The notes under the pieces are model-generated. The model ran no database searches, was not told the DNA's origin, and worked only from the letters and a program-made list of their open reading frames with translations. Below are positions 41,765 through 53,244 of a stretch of DNA of 64,000 bases, in pieces; the first letter of the stretch is position 1, and each line of letters opens with the position of its first letter. The translations under genes were made by a program, and so were the position numbers. Source of the DNA: Microseira wollei NIES-4236 (GTDB lineage: Bacteria > Cyanobacteriota > Cyanobacteriia > Cyanobacteriales > Aerosakkonemataceae). Where the stretch lies: contig NZ_BLAY01000017.1 of the NCBI RefSeq assembly GCF_020521235.1, forward strand, positions 1 to 64,000, read 5' to 3'.

Positions 41765-44700
41765 ATGCTAGAAACCCTGAGAATTCCCGGCTATGAGTTA
41801 ACCGAAGTTGTTCGCGAAGGCGCAAATAATATCATTTGTCGCGCAATTTGGCAACCCGATCGCCAGCCGGTTATCCTCAAAATCCTTAAAGAAGAATATC
41901 CCACCCTCGAACAAATTACCCGGATCAAGCACGAATACAAAATCGCGGAAAATTTAGACGCAGCAGGCATTGTCAAAATCTATCGCCTGGAAAGTTATCA
42001 AAACCGTCTCGCACTGGTATGCGAAGACTTTGGCGGACAGTCGCTCAAACAACTGCTTGAAGGTGAAAAGCTTTCCCTCATTTCCTTTTTAGGCATTGCC
42101 GTGCAACTGGTGCAAGCTTTAGCATCCTTGCATCAGCAACAGATTATTCACAAAGATATTAAACCTGCCAATATTATTATTAATACCGCTAATGGAATTG
42201 TTAAAATTACCGACTTCAGCGTTGCTTCCCGCCTATCAAAAGAAACACCCCAACTGAGTAACCCCAATTCGTTAGAAGGGACGCTTGCTTATATGTCTCC
42301 CGAACAAACAGGGAGAATGAATCGTGCCGTTGATTATCGGACTGATTTTTATTCTTTGGGCGTAACTTTTTATGAAATGCTGACGGGAGAATTACCCTTT
42401 AAAAATAACGACTTCCTAGAATTAGTCCACTGTCATATTGCCAAACAACCCGTGGCGATTGAGGAATTAAATCCGGAGGTGCCGCGCGCGATCGCATCCC
42501 TAATCGCCAAACTGATGGCAAAGAACGCCGAAGACCGCTACCAAAGCGCCGCCGGACTTTTAGCTGACCTGGAATATTGTCTGGTTCAACTCAAAACTAA
42601 CGGCAAGATTGCGAATTTTATTCCCGGACAGCTAGATTGTTCTGCACAACTGCTAATTCCCCAAAAACTTTACGGACGGGAACAGGAAGTTGAGGAACTG
42701 TTAGCTGCGTTTGAGCGCGTTGCAGGAGAAGAGGACGCGGGGACACGGGGACAGGGAGACGCGGAGATAGAATCCAAAATCCGCGAGGGCAAATCCACAA
42801 GCGAAATGATGTTGGTATCTGGATATTCCGGTATCGGCAAATCATCGCTAGTTAATGAAATCCATAAACCCATTGTCCGGCAGCGGGGATACTTTATCAG
42901 CGGTAAATTTGACCAATTCAAGCGCAACATTCCCTATGCATCTTTAATTCAGGCATTTCAATCTTTAATCGGGCAGTTACTAACCGAAGATGCAGCTTCT
43001 TTACAAGCATGGCGCGACAAATTGTTAGCCGCATTGGGGAGCAACGGAAAATTAATTATTGACGTAATTCCTGAAGTTGAACTAATTATCGGCAAGCAGC
43101 CAGAAGTCCCCCAACTAGGGGCAACCGAATCCCAGAATCGGTTTAACCGAGTTTTTCAACAATTTATTGGTGTTTTCAGCCAAAAAGAGCATCCGCTAGT
43201 TATCTTTTTAGACGACTTGCAGTGGGCAGATTCTGCTTCTTTGAAATTAATGCAACTGCTGATTACCGATCCAGAAAGTCAATATTTGCTGTTGATTGGA
43301 GCTTACCGGGATAACGAGGTCAGCGCTACCCATCCCTTGATGCAAACGGTGGAGGAAATTCAAAAAGCCGGGACAATTGTTAATAACATAGTCGTGAAAC
43401 CGTTAAACTTAACTCACGTTCATCAAATAATTAATGACGCCCTTAACGAAACCGACAAAGTAAAAACGCAAGAACTCGCCTCGCTTTTGTTTAACAAAAC
43501 CGCTGGTAATCCCTTTTTCCTGACGCAGATATTGAAGACATTGGATCGGGAGAAGTTACTTACCTTTGATTTTGTTAAAGTTTGCTGGGAGTGGGATATT
43601 AAGAAAATTCAAGCATTTGGCATCACCGACTTGAGTGTGGTTGAATTGATAGCTCGCAATATTTGCCAGCTGCCCCAGGGGACTCAGGAGATACTGAAAC
43701 TGGCAGCTTGTATAGGCGATCGCTTCAAATTAGACGTACTTGCCACCACCAGCGAAAAATCCGCAGCCGAAGTCGCCAGCGATTTGTGGTCAGCCTTACA
43801 ACAAGGGCTAATTTTACCCTTAAGCAACAACTACAAAATCCCCTTATTATTTGGATCGGAAGAACTCCAGCGTTTCAGTTTTGATGACTCCAGATTAGAA
43901 TATCGCTTCCTGCACGATCGCGTCCAGCAAGCCGCCTATTCCCTGATTGGAGAAGACCAAAAGAAAGCCACCCATTTGAAAATCGGTCAATTACTCCTAC
44001 AAAACACCCCAATTGAGGAAATAGAATCGAATATTTTTGATATTGTCAATCAGTTGAATGTCGGAATTGACACGATTATCCAGCAGTCAAACAAAGATGA
44101 ATTAGCCGGATTAAACTTAATAGCCGGACACAAAGCAAAGGCTGCTAATGCTTACGAACCAGCGATAAAGTATTTGAAGGCAGGCATAGAGCTTTTAAGT
44201 GCTGATAGTTGGCAAACCAACTATGAATTAACCCTGGCACTTTATGAAGAAGCTACAGAGGTATCCTACCTGATAGGTGAATTTGAACAGATGGATCAAA
44301 AAGCTCTAATCGTCCTGGAAAAAGCCAAAACTCTGCTCGATAAAGTGAAAGTTTATGAAGTAAAAATACTCAGGGTTATGGCGCAAAACAAACCCAAAGA
44401 AGCCGTTGAAATAGGATTGCAAGTGCTGCATCTTTTGGGGGTGAGTTTTCCCGATTCGCCTGGTGAGGCAGACATTATTACAGCCTTGGAATACACAGAT
44501 TCACTCATTTCTGAAAATGGCATTGAGGACTTAATTAATTTGCCCGAAATGACAGATCCTTCAAAGCTGGCAGCCTTGCGTATCTTGTTGAGCATATCCG
44601 CTGCTGCCTACTTCTCCTGTCCGCCACTGTATCCGTTGATTGTATTAGCACAAGTTAATTTATCTATCAAACATGGAAATGCAAATTTATCTGCCTATAG

Positions 44701-47191
44701 CTATACTGGCTACGGACTAATTCTCTGCGCTGTAGTCCAAGACATTGAGTTGGCTTATAAATTAGGCCAATTAGCTTTGAATTTAATTACACGGTTCAAT
44801 GCTAAGGAAGTGAAGGCTAAAACATTAACAAATGTTGCAACTTGCATCATCTCTTGGCAAGATCATGTGCGAGAAACCTTCTCAGTTTTTGAGTTGGCGT
44901 ATCAAAGCGGACTGGAAACCGGAGATTTAGAATTTGCTGCTTATGCTGCATTTCTGCGATGTGCCTATTCCTATTTTAGCGGTCACGATCTAACGGAATT
45001 AAACCAAAAAATGGCTGATTGCCATCATTGTTTAATTCAAATAAAGCAAGAATTACAAGTGAATAATAATAGAATATTTCGACAGTCGGTCTTAAACTTG
45101 TTAGGGCAGGCGGAAAATCCTTGTCGTTTAATGGGTGAAGTCTACAACGAGGAGGGATCGCTACCGCTTCATCTGGAAGCGAATGCCAAAACCGCACTTC
45201 ACTACTTGTATTTAAACAAACTTATCTTGTCTTATCTGTTTGGAGAGTATTCCCAAGCTGTAGAAAATGCCACGTTAGCAGAAAGCTATTTAGAGGGTGT
45301 CGCAGGGATGCTATTAGTTCCTGTCTTCCATTTCTACGATTCTCTGGTGCGACTGGCGGTGTATTCTGATGCTTCAAATACCGAGCCAAAGAGTATTCTG
45401 GAAAAAGTCCATGCTCATCAGGAAAAAATGAAAAAATGGGCGCATCATGCCCCGATGAATCACCAACATAAATACGATTTGGTAGAAGCGGAAACAGCGC
45501 GAGTTTTGGGTAATAATCTAAAAGCAATGGATGATTACGATCGGGCTATTAAAGCAGCGAAAGAAAACGGTTACGTCCAAGAAGAAGCCTTAGCTTGTGA
45601 ATTAGCTGGGAAATTTTATCAATCTTTGGGGAAAGAGATAATTGCTCAGGCGTACCTCACCCAAGCTTATTATGCCTATATTCGGTGGGGAGCTTTAGCC
45701 AAAGTTAAAGACTTAGAATCTCGCTATCCCTACCTAGTAACTCGCACAAAAGAAACAACATCGAAAGATATCACCGTCACAACTACTTCAACAACTGTTG
45801 GAAATGCTTTTTCCCTAGATATATCAACAGTTGCTAAAGCATCTCAAGCTCTTTCTAGCGAAATTGTCCTAGCTCGCTTGCTAGAGAAACTCATGCACCT
45901 AGTCAGGGAAAATGCCGGCGCTCAAACAGTTTTCTTTATCGCCAAAACAGATAATCAATTAGTCATAGAAGCAACGCTTTCCGGGGAAAGACAAGTCACG
46001 GTATTGCAGTCGCTTCCCATTAGCGAATGCGACAATATCCCCAGAACATTAATTAACTACGTAGCGCGAACCCAAACTCCCTTAGTCTTAGATGACGCTA
46101 CCGAGGTAGAACAATTCAACCGCGACCCTTATATTGTAGCGAATCAACCCAAATCTATTCTCGTATCGCCTATCCTTCATCAAGGCAACCTCACGGGGAT
46201 TTTGTATTTAGAAAATAATCTAACGCGAGGTGCTTTTACCAGCGACAGGTTAAAAGTTTTGGGAGTGCTTTCTGCTCAAGCAGCTATTTCTTTGGAAAAT
46301 GCCCGTTTCTATAACACGCTGGAAACGCGAGTCACCCAAAGAACCCAGGAATTGCAAACCGCCATAGAAGAACTGCGCTGCACTCAATTGAGGTTAATTC
46401 AAACCGAAAAAATGTCCAGTTTAGGACAACTGGTAGGGGGAATGGCACACGAAATTAATAACCCCATTAACTTTATTTATGGAAATTTACAACATGCGAA
46501 CGACTATGCTCAGGACTTGCTAGAGTTACTGAGTCTGTACCAGAAATACTATCCCAATCCGCTCCCGGAGATAGTAGAGAAAGCTGAAGAAATTGAACTG
46601 GAATTTATTAAGAAAGATTTTACTAAAATCCTTGGTTCAATGGAAAGCGGAGCAGAGCGACTTCGGGATTTGGTGCTGAGCTTGCGAAATTTCTCTCGGT
46701 TAGATGAATCCGCTCGCAAAACGGTCAATATTCATCAGGGGATGGACAGTACTTTAACGATTTTGCATAAAAAGTTAGGAGATATTAAAGTCATTAAAGA
46801 GTATGGCAATTTGCCTTTAGTGAACTGTTATGCGGGAGAAGTCAATCAAGTGTTTATGAATATCCTGAGCAATGCCATTGATGCGTTGGAGCGAGGAGTA
46901 GGAAGTAAAGTAAACTCAACACAGGGTCCGACAATTCGGATTTGCACAGAAATAAAAGAAAGCAATCAAGTGGCAATCCGCATTGCTGATAATGGCGTGG
47001 GAATGAGTTCAGAGGTAGTGGATAAAATTTTCGATCCGTTTTTTACGACTAAACCTGTGGGGAAAGGGACGGGTTTGGGATTATCAATTAGTTATCAAAT
47101 AGTGGTAGACCAGCATGGGGGACAGTTACTTTGTCAGTCTGCACCCGGAGAGGGGACGCAGTTTACAATTGTGCTGCCAATCGGTCTGTAG
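41765..47191 (+). CDS. Ser/Thr kinase-AAA ATPase-GAF-histidine kinase chimera 2
   Basis: A 1,808-residue paralogue of chimera 1. Kinase about 5-270: [10 protein letters not shown] present, DFS in place of DFG, the glycine loop reduced ([10 protein letters not shown]). AAA with Walker A GYSGIGKS near 353 and [14 protein letters not shown] helical middle follows, GAF about 1370-1530, HisKA with [11 protein letters not shown] (His near 1561) and HATPase_c with [11 protein letters not shown] and [14 protein letters not shown] 22-residue insert at about 322-343, absent from the other two paralogues, contains the dispersed repeat GACGCGGGGACACGGGGA. Probably cytosolic; it senses by GAF and the helical region (inference). 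Confidence 0.93.
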   Translation: MLETLRIPGYELTEVVREGANNIICRAIWQPDRQPVILKILKEEYPTLEQITRIKHEYKIAENLDAAGIVKIYRLESYQNRLALVCEDFGGQSLKQLLEGEKLSLISFLGIAVQLVQALASLHQQQIIHKDIKPANIIINTANGIVKITDFSVASRLSKETPQLSNPNSLEGTLAYMSPEQTGRMNRAVDYRTDFYSLGVTFYEMLTGELPFKNNDFLELVHCHIAKQPVAIEELNPEVPRAIASLIAKLMAKNAEDRYQSAAGLLADLEYCLVQLKTNGKIANFIPGQLDCSAQLLIPQKLYGREQEVEELLAAFERVAGEEDAGTRGQGDAEIESKIREGKSTSEMMLVSGYSGIGKSSLVNEIHKPIVRQRGYFISGKFDQFKRNIPYASLIQAFQSLIGQLLTEDAASLQAWRDKLLAALGSNGKLIIDVIPEVELIIGKQPEVPQLGATESQNRFNRVFQQFIGVFSQKEHPLVIFLDDLQWADSASLKLMQLLITDPESQYLLLIGAYRDNEVSATHPLMQTVEEIQKAGTIVNNIVVKPLNLTHVHQIINDALNETDKVKTQELASLLFNKTAGNPFFLTQILKTLDREKLLTFDFVKVCWEWDIKKIQAFGITDLSVVELIARNICQLPQGTQEILKLAACIGDRFKLDVLATTSEKSAAEVASDLWSALQQGLILPLSNNYKIPLLFGSEELQRFSFDDSRLEYRFLHDRVQQAAYSLIGEDQKKATHLKIGQLLLQNTPIEEIESNIFDIVNQLNVGIDTIIQQSNKDELAGLNLIAGHKAKAANAYEPAIKYLKAGIELLSADSWQTNYELTLALYEEATEVSYLIGEFEQMDQKALIVLEKAKTLLDKVKVYEVKILRVMAQNKPKEAVEIGLQVLHLLGVSFPDSPGEADIITALEYTDSLISENGIEDLINLPEMTDPSKLAALRILLSISAAAYFSCPPLYPLIVLAQVNLSIKHGNANLSAYSYTGYGLILCAVVQDIELAYKLGQLALNLITRFNAKEVKAKTLTNVATCIISWQDHVRETFSVFELAYQSGLETGDLEFAAYAAFLRCAYSYFSGHDLTELNQKMADCHHCLIQIKQELQVNNNRIFRQSVLNLLGQAENPCRLMGEVYNEEGSLPLHLEANAKTALHYLYLNKLILSYLFGEYSQAVENATLAESYLEGVAGMLLVPVFHFYDSLVRLAVYSDASNTEPKSILEKVHAHQEKMKKWAHHAPMNHQHKYDLVEAETARVLGNNLKAMDDYDRAIKAAKENGYVQEEALACELAGKFYQSLGKEIIAQAYLTQAYYAYIRWGALAKVKDLESRYPYLVTRTKETTSKDITVTTTSTTVGNAFSLDISTVAKASQALSSEIVLARLLEKLMHLVRENAGAQTVFFIAKTDNQLVIEATLSGERQVTVLQSLPISECDNIPRTLINYVARTQTPLVLDDATEVEQFNRDPYIVANQPKSILVSPILHQGNLTGILYLENNLTRGAFTSDRLKVLGVLSAQAAISLENARFYNTLETRVTQRTQELQTAIEELRCTQLRLIQTEKMSSLGQLVGGMAHEINNPINFIYGNLQHANDYAQDLLELLSLYQKYYPNPLPEIVEKAEEIELEFIKKDFTKILGSMESGAERLRDLVLSLRNFSRLDESARKTVNIHQGMDSTLTILHKKLGDIKVIKEYGNLPLVNCYAGEVNQVFMNILSNAIDALERGVGSKVNSTQGPTIRICTEIKESNQVAIRIADNGVGMSSEVVDKIFDPFFTTKPVGKGTGLGLSISYQIVVDQHGGQLLCQSAPGEGTQFTIVLPIGL
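42732..42767 (+). repeat. GACGCGGGGACAC-type repeat inside coding sequence
   Basis: GACGCGGGGACACGGGGACA plus GGGAGACGCGGAGA, a heptamer-based repeat, encodes part of an insert ([13 protein letters not shown]) between kinase and ATPase domains. Confidence 0.8.
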
Positions 47192-47569
47192 TCTAGAAAC
47201 TTTTCCTAGAAACAAAGGTGATTTGGTCGAGAAACCGGGTTTCTGCGTTGATCTGTGATATCGTTGACCGTTGCATCGGAATTACGACCTGTAGGGGCTT
47301 TTCTGGCAATTAGCAATTAGCAATTAGCAATTACCCAGAAAGCTTATCATTCCGATGCAACCGGATTTGATATGATTGCCTTTCCCAACGATTTTTCCTA
47401 GAAACCCGGTTTCTGCGTTGATAGAAACCCGGTTTCTTTAAGAAACCGGGTTTCTGTGTTTGTTTCTGTGTTTCTGCGTTAGTTTCTGCCACAAGCTGGG
47501 AACTCTAATTGATAGGCAACTATATCCGCTTTGATCCAATTCCTCGTAGTTAAGGCAAGGTTTGCAGAT
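47192..47569. repeat. Repeat-filled spacer between chimeras 2 and 3
   Basis: It contains GAAACCGGGTTTC motifs near 47230 and three near 47398-47455, and a family D MITE at 47259-47372. No gene. Confidence 0.75.
47259..47372. mobile_element. Family D MITE, TGA target duplication
   Basis: A 114-bp element, TATCGTTGACCGTTGCATCG to CGATGCAACCGGATTTGATA, interior GCAATTA heptamers, TGA at 47256-47258 and 47373-47375. Confidence 0.85.
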
Positions 47570-50500
47570 ATGAGCAACACTCTGGTTACGCTTCCAGGTT
47601 ATCGGACTGTCGAACAAATTTACGCAGGGACTCGTACGCTGGTTTATCGCGGAATTAGAGAATCAGACTCATATCCCGTTGTTATCAAACTGTTGCGCTC
47701 TGAATTTCCCAACTTTAACGAACTCGTACAGTTCCGCAATCAATATACCATTGCTAAAAACCTCGATCTGCCAGGAGTTGTTCGCCCTTTATGTCTAGAA
47801 ACATACCGCAATGGTTATGCCCTGATTATGGAAGACTTTGGGGGCATTTCCCTGAAAGACTATGTAGCTTTATTGGCAGCAGAGAGGCAAGAAGTATCCG
47901 GAAAATTACCAATTCCTGAATTTCTCTCCATCGCGATTCAAATTGTCTCCACTTTAGACTTGCTGATTCGCCACCGAGTCATTCACAAAGATATTAAACC
48001 TGCCAACATTCTAATTAATCCCACTACCAAAGAAGTCAAACTCATCGACTTCAGCATCGCTTCCTTATTGCCAAGAGAAACCCAAACTCTCACATCTCCC
48101 AATGTGTTGGAAGGGACTCTCGCTTACCTGTCTCCGGAACAAACGGGACGGATGAATCGGGGGATTGACTACCGCAGTGATTTCTATTCTTTGGGTGTCA
48201 CTTTCTTTGAATTGCTTACCGGACAGTTGCCTTTTAGTTCGGAAGATGCGATGGAATTGGTTCACTGTCACATTGCAAAGCTTCCCCCATCCGTTCATAG
48301 TCTCAACGCCGATATTCCGTTAGTTCTTTCTGAGATCGTCAAGAAATTGATGGCGAAAAATGCGGAAGACCGCTATCAGAGTGCTTTAGGGTTAAAGCAC
48401 GATCTGCTTTCTTGCCTTTATCAACTGAAAGAAACTGGCAAGATTGAAGGGTTTGAATTAGGGAAGCGGGATCTGTGCGATCGCTTCCTGATTCCCGAAA
48501 AACTCTACGGTCGTCAAACAGAGGTTGAAACGTTACTAACTGCATTTGAACGGGTCAGTTCCGGTGCAACAGAATTGATGTTAGTAGCGGGTTTTTCTGG
48601 GATTGGTAAAACCGCTGTCGTCAACGAAGTCCACAAACCAATTGTACGGCAACGGGGTTATTTTATCAAGGGGAAATTCGACCAATTTCAGCGCAACATT
48701 CCCTTTAGTGCATTCGTGCAAGCATTCCGAGATTTGATGGTTCAACTGCTGACAGAAAGTGACGCACAAATTCAACATTGGAAAACCAAAATTTTGTCAG
48801 CCTTGGGCGATCAAGGTCAAGTTATTATTGAAGTCATTCCCGAACTGGAACGCATTATTGGCAAGCAGCCACCCGTTGGAGAACTTTCTGGAACTTCGGC
48901 GCAAAATCGCTTTAATTTGCTGTTTCAGAAATTCATCCAAGTTTTCACGACAAAAGAGCATCCCCTAGTCATTTTCCTGGATGATTTGCAATGGGCAGAC
49001 TCAGCATCTTTGAAATTGATGCAATTATTAATGAGCGAAACCGATACTCGCTATTTGTTATTAATTGGTGCGTATCGAGATAACGAAGTTTCCCCCGCCC
49101 ATCCGCTGATTTTGACCTTGGGAGAAATTCAGAAAGCTGATGTTACCATCAACACCATTAACTTATCACCCCTCAACCAAACTGACTTAAATCACCTGAT
49201 TGCTGACACCCTTAGTTGTTCGTCAGCACTCGCATTACCGTTAACGGAACTGGTCAATCTGAAAACAAAAGGTAACCCTTTCTTTGCGACGCAATTTATC
49301 AAAACGCTGCAGGAAGATGGTTTTATTACCTTTAATTTTGAGGCTGGTTATTGGCAGTGCGATATCGCCAAAATCCGCGAATTATCTCTGAATGATGATG
49401 TGGTTGAGTTCATGGCAATTCAGTTACATAAGTTGCCGGAAGTCACGCAAGAAGTGTTGAAACTCGCCGCTTGTATTGGCAACCAATTTGACTTAGGTAC
49501 GCTCTCGATTGTGCATGAGAAGCCCCAAACCGAGACGGCGGCTGATTTGTGGAAAGCTTTGCAAGAAGGTTTAATTATTCCCGTTAGCGAAATTTACAAA
49601 TTCTTTCAATATAGCGAGGGAGCAGCATCTAGTCAATTACCCATTACCGATTACCAATTACCCAGTTATAAATTCTTGCACGATCGCGTGCAACAAGCGG
49701 CTTATTCTCTAATTCTTCAAGATAAAAAACAGGCAACTCACCTCAAGATTGGTCAACTGCTGTTGAGGAATATTCTAAAAGAGGAACGGGAAGAAAAGAT
49801 TTTTGAGATTGTCAACCAGTTGAATATCGGGGTAGAGTTAATCACCCAGCAAGCTGAGCGGGATGAACTGGCTCAGCTAAACCTGTTGGCTGGAGGAAAA
49901 GCTAAGGCTGCAACTGCTTATGTTGCTGCGTTGGAGTATGCAAATGTAGGAATCGGGTTGCTGAGGACAGATAGCTGGCAAAGTCACTATGAATTGACGC
50001 TGGCACTGTATGAGTTAGCGACAGAGGCTACCTACCTTTGTGGTTTATTTGAGCAGATGGAACAATTGGTTGAAACCGTGCTGCACCAAACCAAAACGCA
50101 GCTCGATCAAATCAGAGTCTATGAGATAAAAATCCAAGCCTATACATCACAGAACAAACTTTTGCAAGCGATCGCGATCGCACAACAGTTTCTATTCCAG
50201 TTTGGCATAAGTTTCCCAGATCAGCCAAACCAGAACGATATTCAGCAAGCACTGCAAGAAACCTCTACACTAATAGCTGGGAAAAATGTTGACGAATTGA
50301 TAAACCTGCCGTTGATGACCTCGGCTGACAAATTGGCAGTTATGCGGATCGTATCAAGTGTGGTTCCAGCAATCTATATAGCAGCTCCTAAACTGTATCC
50401 ACTGATGATTTTGTCGCAGATAAAATCATCGATTCAGTATGGTAATGCACCGTATTCTGCCTTTTTTTATGCGAGTTACGGTCTCCTTTTAACCGGCATA

Positions 50501-53008
50501 CAGCAAGATATTGAAGCAGCGGATATGGTAGGCAGGTTAGCTTTAGGTTTGCTGAAAAAACTTGAGGCTAATGAAATTAAAGCGCGGACAATTTTAATTG
50601 TGGGACTCTTTGTTGTTCCGGGCAAATATCATCTAAGGGAAACCTTGCATTTTTTACAAGAAAGCTATCAAGCCGGATTGGAAACAGGAGACTTGGAGTT
50701 TGTTGGCTACTCGGCAAATGATTTCTGTCAGTATTCCTATTTGAGCGGTCAGGACCTGGGAATTTTAGAACAACAAATGAAGGCTTACACTCAAGTTTTA
50801 GTGAACTTCAAGCAAGTAACCGCCTTAAACTATTGCCAAATTTACAGACAAGCCGTTCTGAAGTTACTAGGAAAAACTGAGAATTATTGTGTTTTATTGG
50901 GTGCAGCTTTCAACGAAGAGAGATTACTATCTGTTTTCCTTGAAGCAAATGACATGACTGGACTTTATTGCTTCTATGTTCATAAACTCATGCTCTGCTA
51001 CTTGTTTTGGGAGGGGAGCTTTGCGTTAGCAGAAACTGCGGCTAAAGCCAGACACTATTTGGCGGGAGGCATAGGGTATATCACCGTGCCTATCTTTCAT
51101 TTTTATGATTCGCTCACAGCCTTGGCGTTGTACCCCGAAAACCAATCTGAGCAAGATAGTTTGCTCAAACAAGTGGCTGATAACCAAGCAAAGTTGCAGA
51201 AATGGGCAGATCATGCTCCGATGAATCACCTACATAAATTTTATCTAGTAGAGGCAGAACGGCATCGGGTGCTTGGGCAAAAAACTGAGGCGATCGAAAT
51301 GTACGATCGCGCGATTAAAGGAGCGCGCCTAAACGAATACACCAATGAAGAAGCTTTAGCTAACGAACTGGCTGCTAAATTCTACCTAGAATGGGGCAAA
51401 GACAAAATCGCCCAAACCTACGCGATCGATGCTTACTACTGCTATGCTCGCTGGGGTGCAAAAGCGAAAGTTGAAAATTTAGAACAACGCTATCCTCACT
51501 TACTCGCCCCCATCCTGTTGCGGGAAAAAATTAGCCCCAATCCCTGTACAGCGAATAGCATCGCTTCTGAAACTTTCACTTCCACCAGTGCGGGTGTTTC
51601 GGCATTTTTGGACTTGACAACGGTGATGAAAGCTGCTCAAACTTTGTCTGAGGAAATTGTTTTAGAGCAGTTGCTTTCAACTTTGATGCAGGTGTTAATT
51701 GAAAATGCCGGCGCGGAAAATGGCTGTTTAATTTTGCCCAAGGATGACAACTTAGTAATAGAAGCGACTAAAACCAGTCGCAGTACTCAGGCTAATGTAC
51801 TGCAATCTATCCCAGTTGAGTCTAGCTCTGTTGTTCCAGTTACAGTTATTAATTATGTTTGGCGCACGCAAAAAACCCTGGTAACAAACGATGTTACGAC
51901 TCTTAACAGGTTCGCCTCTGACCCTTACATTATCCAGCGGCAACCTAAAAGTTTGCTATGCAGTCCGATTGTGAATCGCGGCAAGTTAATCGGGATTCTT
52001 TACTTGGAAAATAATTTGATAGCGGGGGCATTTACGAGCGATCGCATCAATATCCTCAACCTTCTTTGCACCCAAGCTGCTATCTCTCTAGAAAATGCCC
52101 GCCTCTACCAAAAATCCCAAGATTATGCCCAGCAGTTAGAAAAATCCCTGCAACAATTACAACAAACGCAACTGCAAATGATTCAAAGTGAAAAAATGTC
52201 TGCCCTGGGTAATTTAGTCGCGGGAGTTGCTCATGAAATTAATAACCCGGTTGGCTTTATTTCAGGCAATATTAACGAAGCAACGGCAACGGTTAAAGAT
52301 TTAATCAATCACTTGCGACTTTATCAAGAAAAATTTGACAATCCGGGCGAGGAAATTGAACGGGATGCTGAAGATATCGATTTAGAGTATGCCTTGTCAG
52401 ATTTACCGAAGATGCTTTCTTCGATGAAAGTAGGGTGCGATCGCATCCGCAATATCAGCACCTCTCTCCGTACTTTCTCCCGCGCCGATAGCACCTCTAA
52501 AGTCTCAGCCAATCTCCACGAAGGACTCGATACTACGTTGATGATTTTACAATATCGCCTGAAAGCAAAGGAAACCCGTCCCGGGATTCAAGTTATCAAG
52601 GAATATGGGAAAATCCCCTCAATCAAATGCTATTTTGGACAACTGAATCAGGTGTTTATGAATATTATATCGAATGCCATAGACGCGCTTGAAGAATCGA
52701 ATCAGGGACGCAATTATGCGGCAATTGAACAGCATCCTAATATGATTACAATCAAAACAGAAATTGCTGAAGATCAGCAAAGTGTCGTTATTAAGATTAA
52801 AGACAATGGTTTGGGGATGACCGAGGAAGTTAAGTCACGCATCTTTGACCACTTATTCACTACAAAAGCCGTCGGTAAAGGTACTGGGTTAGGGTTATCA
52901 ATTAGCCGTCAAATTGTGGAAGAAACCCACGGCGGTAGTTTAACTTGCGAGTCAGTGTTGGGAGAGGGGACTGAGTTTGCCATCCTGCTCCCCCTCGATC
53001 TAGCTTAA
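47570..53008 (+). CDS. Ser/Thr kinase-AAA ATPase-GAF-histidine kinase chimera 3
   Basis: A 1,812-residue paralogue from ATG 47570 (an upstream start at 47531 is possible but adds unaligned residues). Kinase with [10 protein letters not shown] and DFS; Walker A GFSGIGKT near 340; [14 protein letters not shown] about 1365-1520; HisKA VAGVAHEINNPVGF (His near 1554); HATPase_c [12 protein letters not shown] and [13 protein letters not shown]. It is closer to chimera 1 in the kinase/ATPase part and closer to the REC-kinase at 31098 in its C-terminal part. Four CAATTAC-type heptamers at 49634-49661 encode part of a variable linker (SQLPITDYQLPS). Confidence 0.93.
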   Translation: MSNTLVTLPGYRTVEQIYAGTRTLVYRGIRESDSYPVVIKLLRSEFPNFNELVQFRNQYTIAKNLDLPGVVRPLCLETYRNGYALIMEDFGGISLKDYVALLAAERQEVSGKLPIPEFLSIAIQIVSTLDLLIRHRVIHKDIKPANILINPTTKEVKLIDFSIASLLPRETQTLTSPNVLEGTLAYLSPEQTGRMNRGIDYRSDFYSLGVTFFELLTGQLPFSSEDAMELVHCHIAKLPPSVHSLNADIPLVLSEIVKKLMAKNAEDRYQSALGLKHDLLSCLYQLKETGKIEGFELGKRDLCDRFLIPEKLYGRQTEVETLLTAFERVSSGATELMLVAGFSGIGKTAVVNEVHKPIVRQRGYFIKGKFDQFQRNIPFSAFVQAFRDLMVQLLTESDAQIQHWKTKILSALGDQGQVIIEVIPELERIIGKQPPVGELSGTSAQNRFNLLFQKFIQVFTTKEHPLVIFLDDLQWADSASLKLMQLLMSETDTRYLLLIGAYRDNEVSPAHPLILTLGEIQKADVTINTINLSPLNQTDLNHLIADTLSCSSALALPLTELVNLKTKGNPFFATQFIKTLQEDGFITFNFEAGYWQCDIAKIRELSLNDDVVEFMAIQLHKLPEVTQEVLKLAACIGNQFDLGTLSIVHEKPQTETAADLWKALQEGLIIPVSEIYKFFQYSEGAASSQLPITDYQLPSYKFLHDRVQQAAYSLILQDKKQATHLKIGQLLLRNILKEEREEKIFEIVNQLNIGVELITQQAERDELAQLNLLAGGKAKAATAYVAALEYANVGIGLLRTDSWQSHYELTLALYELATEATYLCGLFEQMEQLVETVLHQTKTQLDQIRVYEIKIQAYTSQNKLLQAIAIAQQFLFQFGISFPDQPNQNDIQQALQETSTLIAGKNVDELINLPLMTSADKLAVMRIVSSVVPAIYIAAPKLYPLMILSQIKSSIQYGNAPYSAFFYASYGLLLTGIQQDIEAADMVGRLALGLLKKLEANEIKARTILIVGLFVVPGKYHLRETLHFLQESYQAGLETGDLEFVGYSANDFCQYSYLSGQDLGILEQQMKAYTQVLVNFKQVTALNYCQIYRQAVLKLLGKTENYCVLLGAAFNEERLLSVFLEANDMTGLYCFYVHKLMLCYLFWEGSFALAETAAKARHYLAGGIGYITVPIFHFYDSLTALALYPENQSEQDSLLKQVADNQAKLQKWADHAPMNHLHKFYLVEAERHRVLGQKTEAIEMYDRAIKGARLNEYTNEEALANELAAKFYLEWGKDKIAQTYAIDAYYCYARWGAKAKVENLEQRYPHLLAPILLREKISPNPCTANSIASETFTSTSAGVSAFLDLTTVMKAAQTLSEEIVLEQLLSTLMQVLIENAGAENGCLILPKDDNLVIEATKTSRSTQANVLQSIPVESSSVVPVTVINYVWRTQKTLVTNDVTTLNRFASDPYIIQRQPKSLLCSPIVNRGKLIGILYLENNLIAGAFTSDRINILNLLCTQAAISLENARLYQKSQDYAQQLEKSLQQLQQTQLQMIQSEKMSALGNLVAGVAHEINNPVGFISGNINEATATVKDLINHLRLYQEKFDNPGEEIERDAEDIDLEYALSDLPKMLSSMKVGCDRIRNISTSLRTFSRADSTSKVSANLHEGLDTTLMILQYRLKAKETRPGIQVIKEYGKIPSIKCYFGQLNQVFMNIISNAIDALEESNQGRNYAAIEQHPNMITIKTEIAEDQQSVVIKIKDNGLGMTEEVKSRIFDHLFTTKAVGKGTGLGLSISRQIVEETHGGSLTCESVLGEGTEFAILLPLDLA
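49634..49661 (+). repeat. Heptamer repeat inside coding sequence
   Basis: CAATTAC CCATTAC CGATTAC CAATTAC: four 7-bp units in frame within chimera 3, the same type as the intergenic heptamers near 38315. Confidence 0.85.
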
Positions 53009-53244
53009 ATTACTCCGCTGCCAAATTGTATATTATGAGACCTTACGCAAAGAAACGCAGAAACAAGAAACCGGGTTTCTATGCCGAAACCCGGTTTCTC
53101 AGATCGTCGTGCGTAAGTCCTCGTCATTTAAAATACCGTTAATTTCAGTCCTAACTTGGGAATTCTATGGCTGGGGCGTAGTAAATTACGTCACAGGGAG
53201 TAACCATTAATTGGTATCTCAAGAGCAAAGGAAAAGAATTAACT
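53009..53244. other. Spacer with GAAACCCGGTTTC repeat
   Basis: AAGAAACCGGGTTTCTATGC and CGAAACCCGGTTTCTCAG near 53068-53102, then unremarkable sequence. No gene. Confidence 0.6.
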
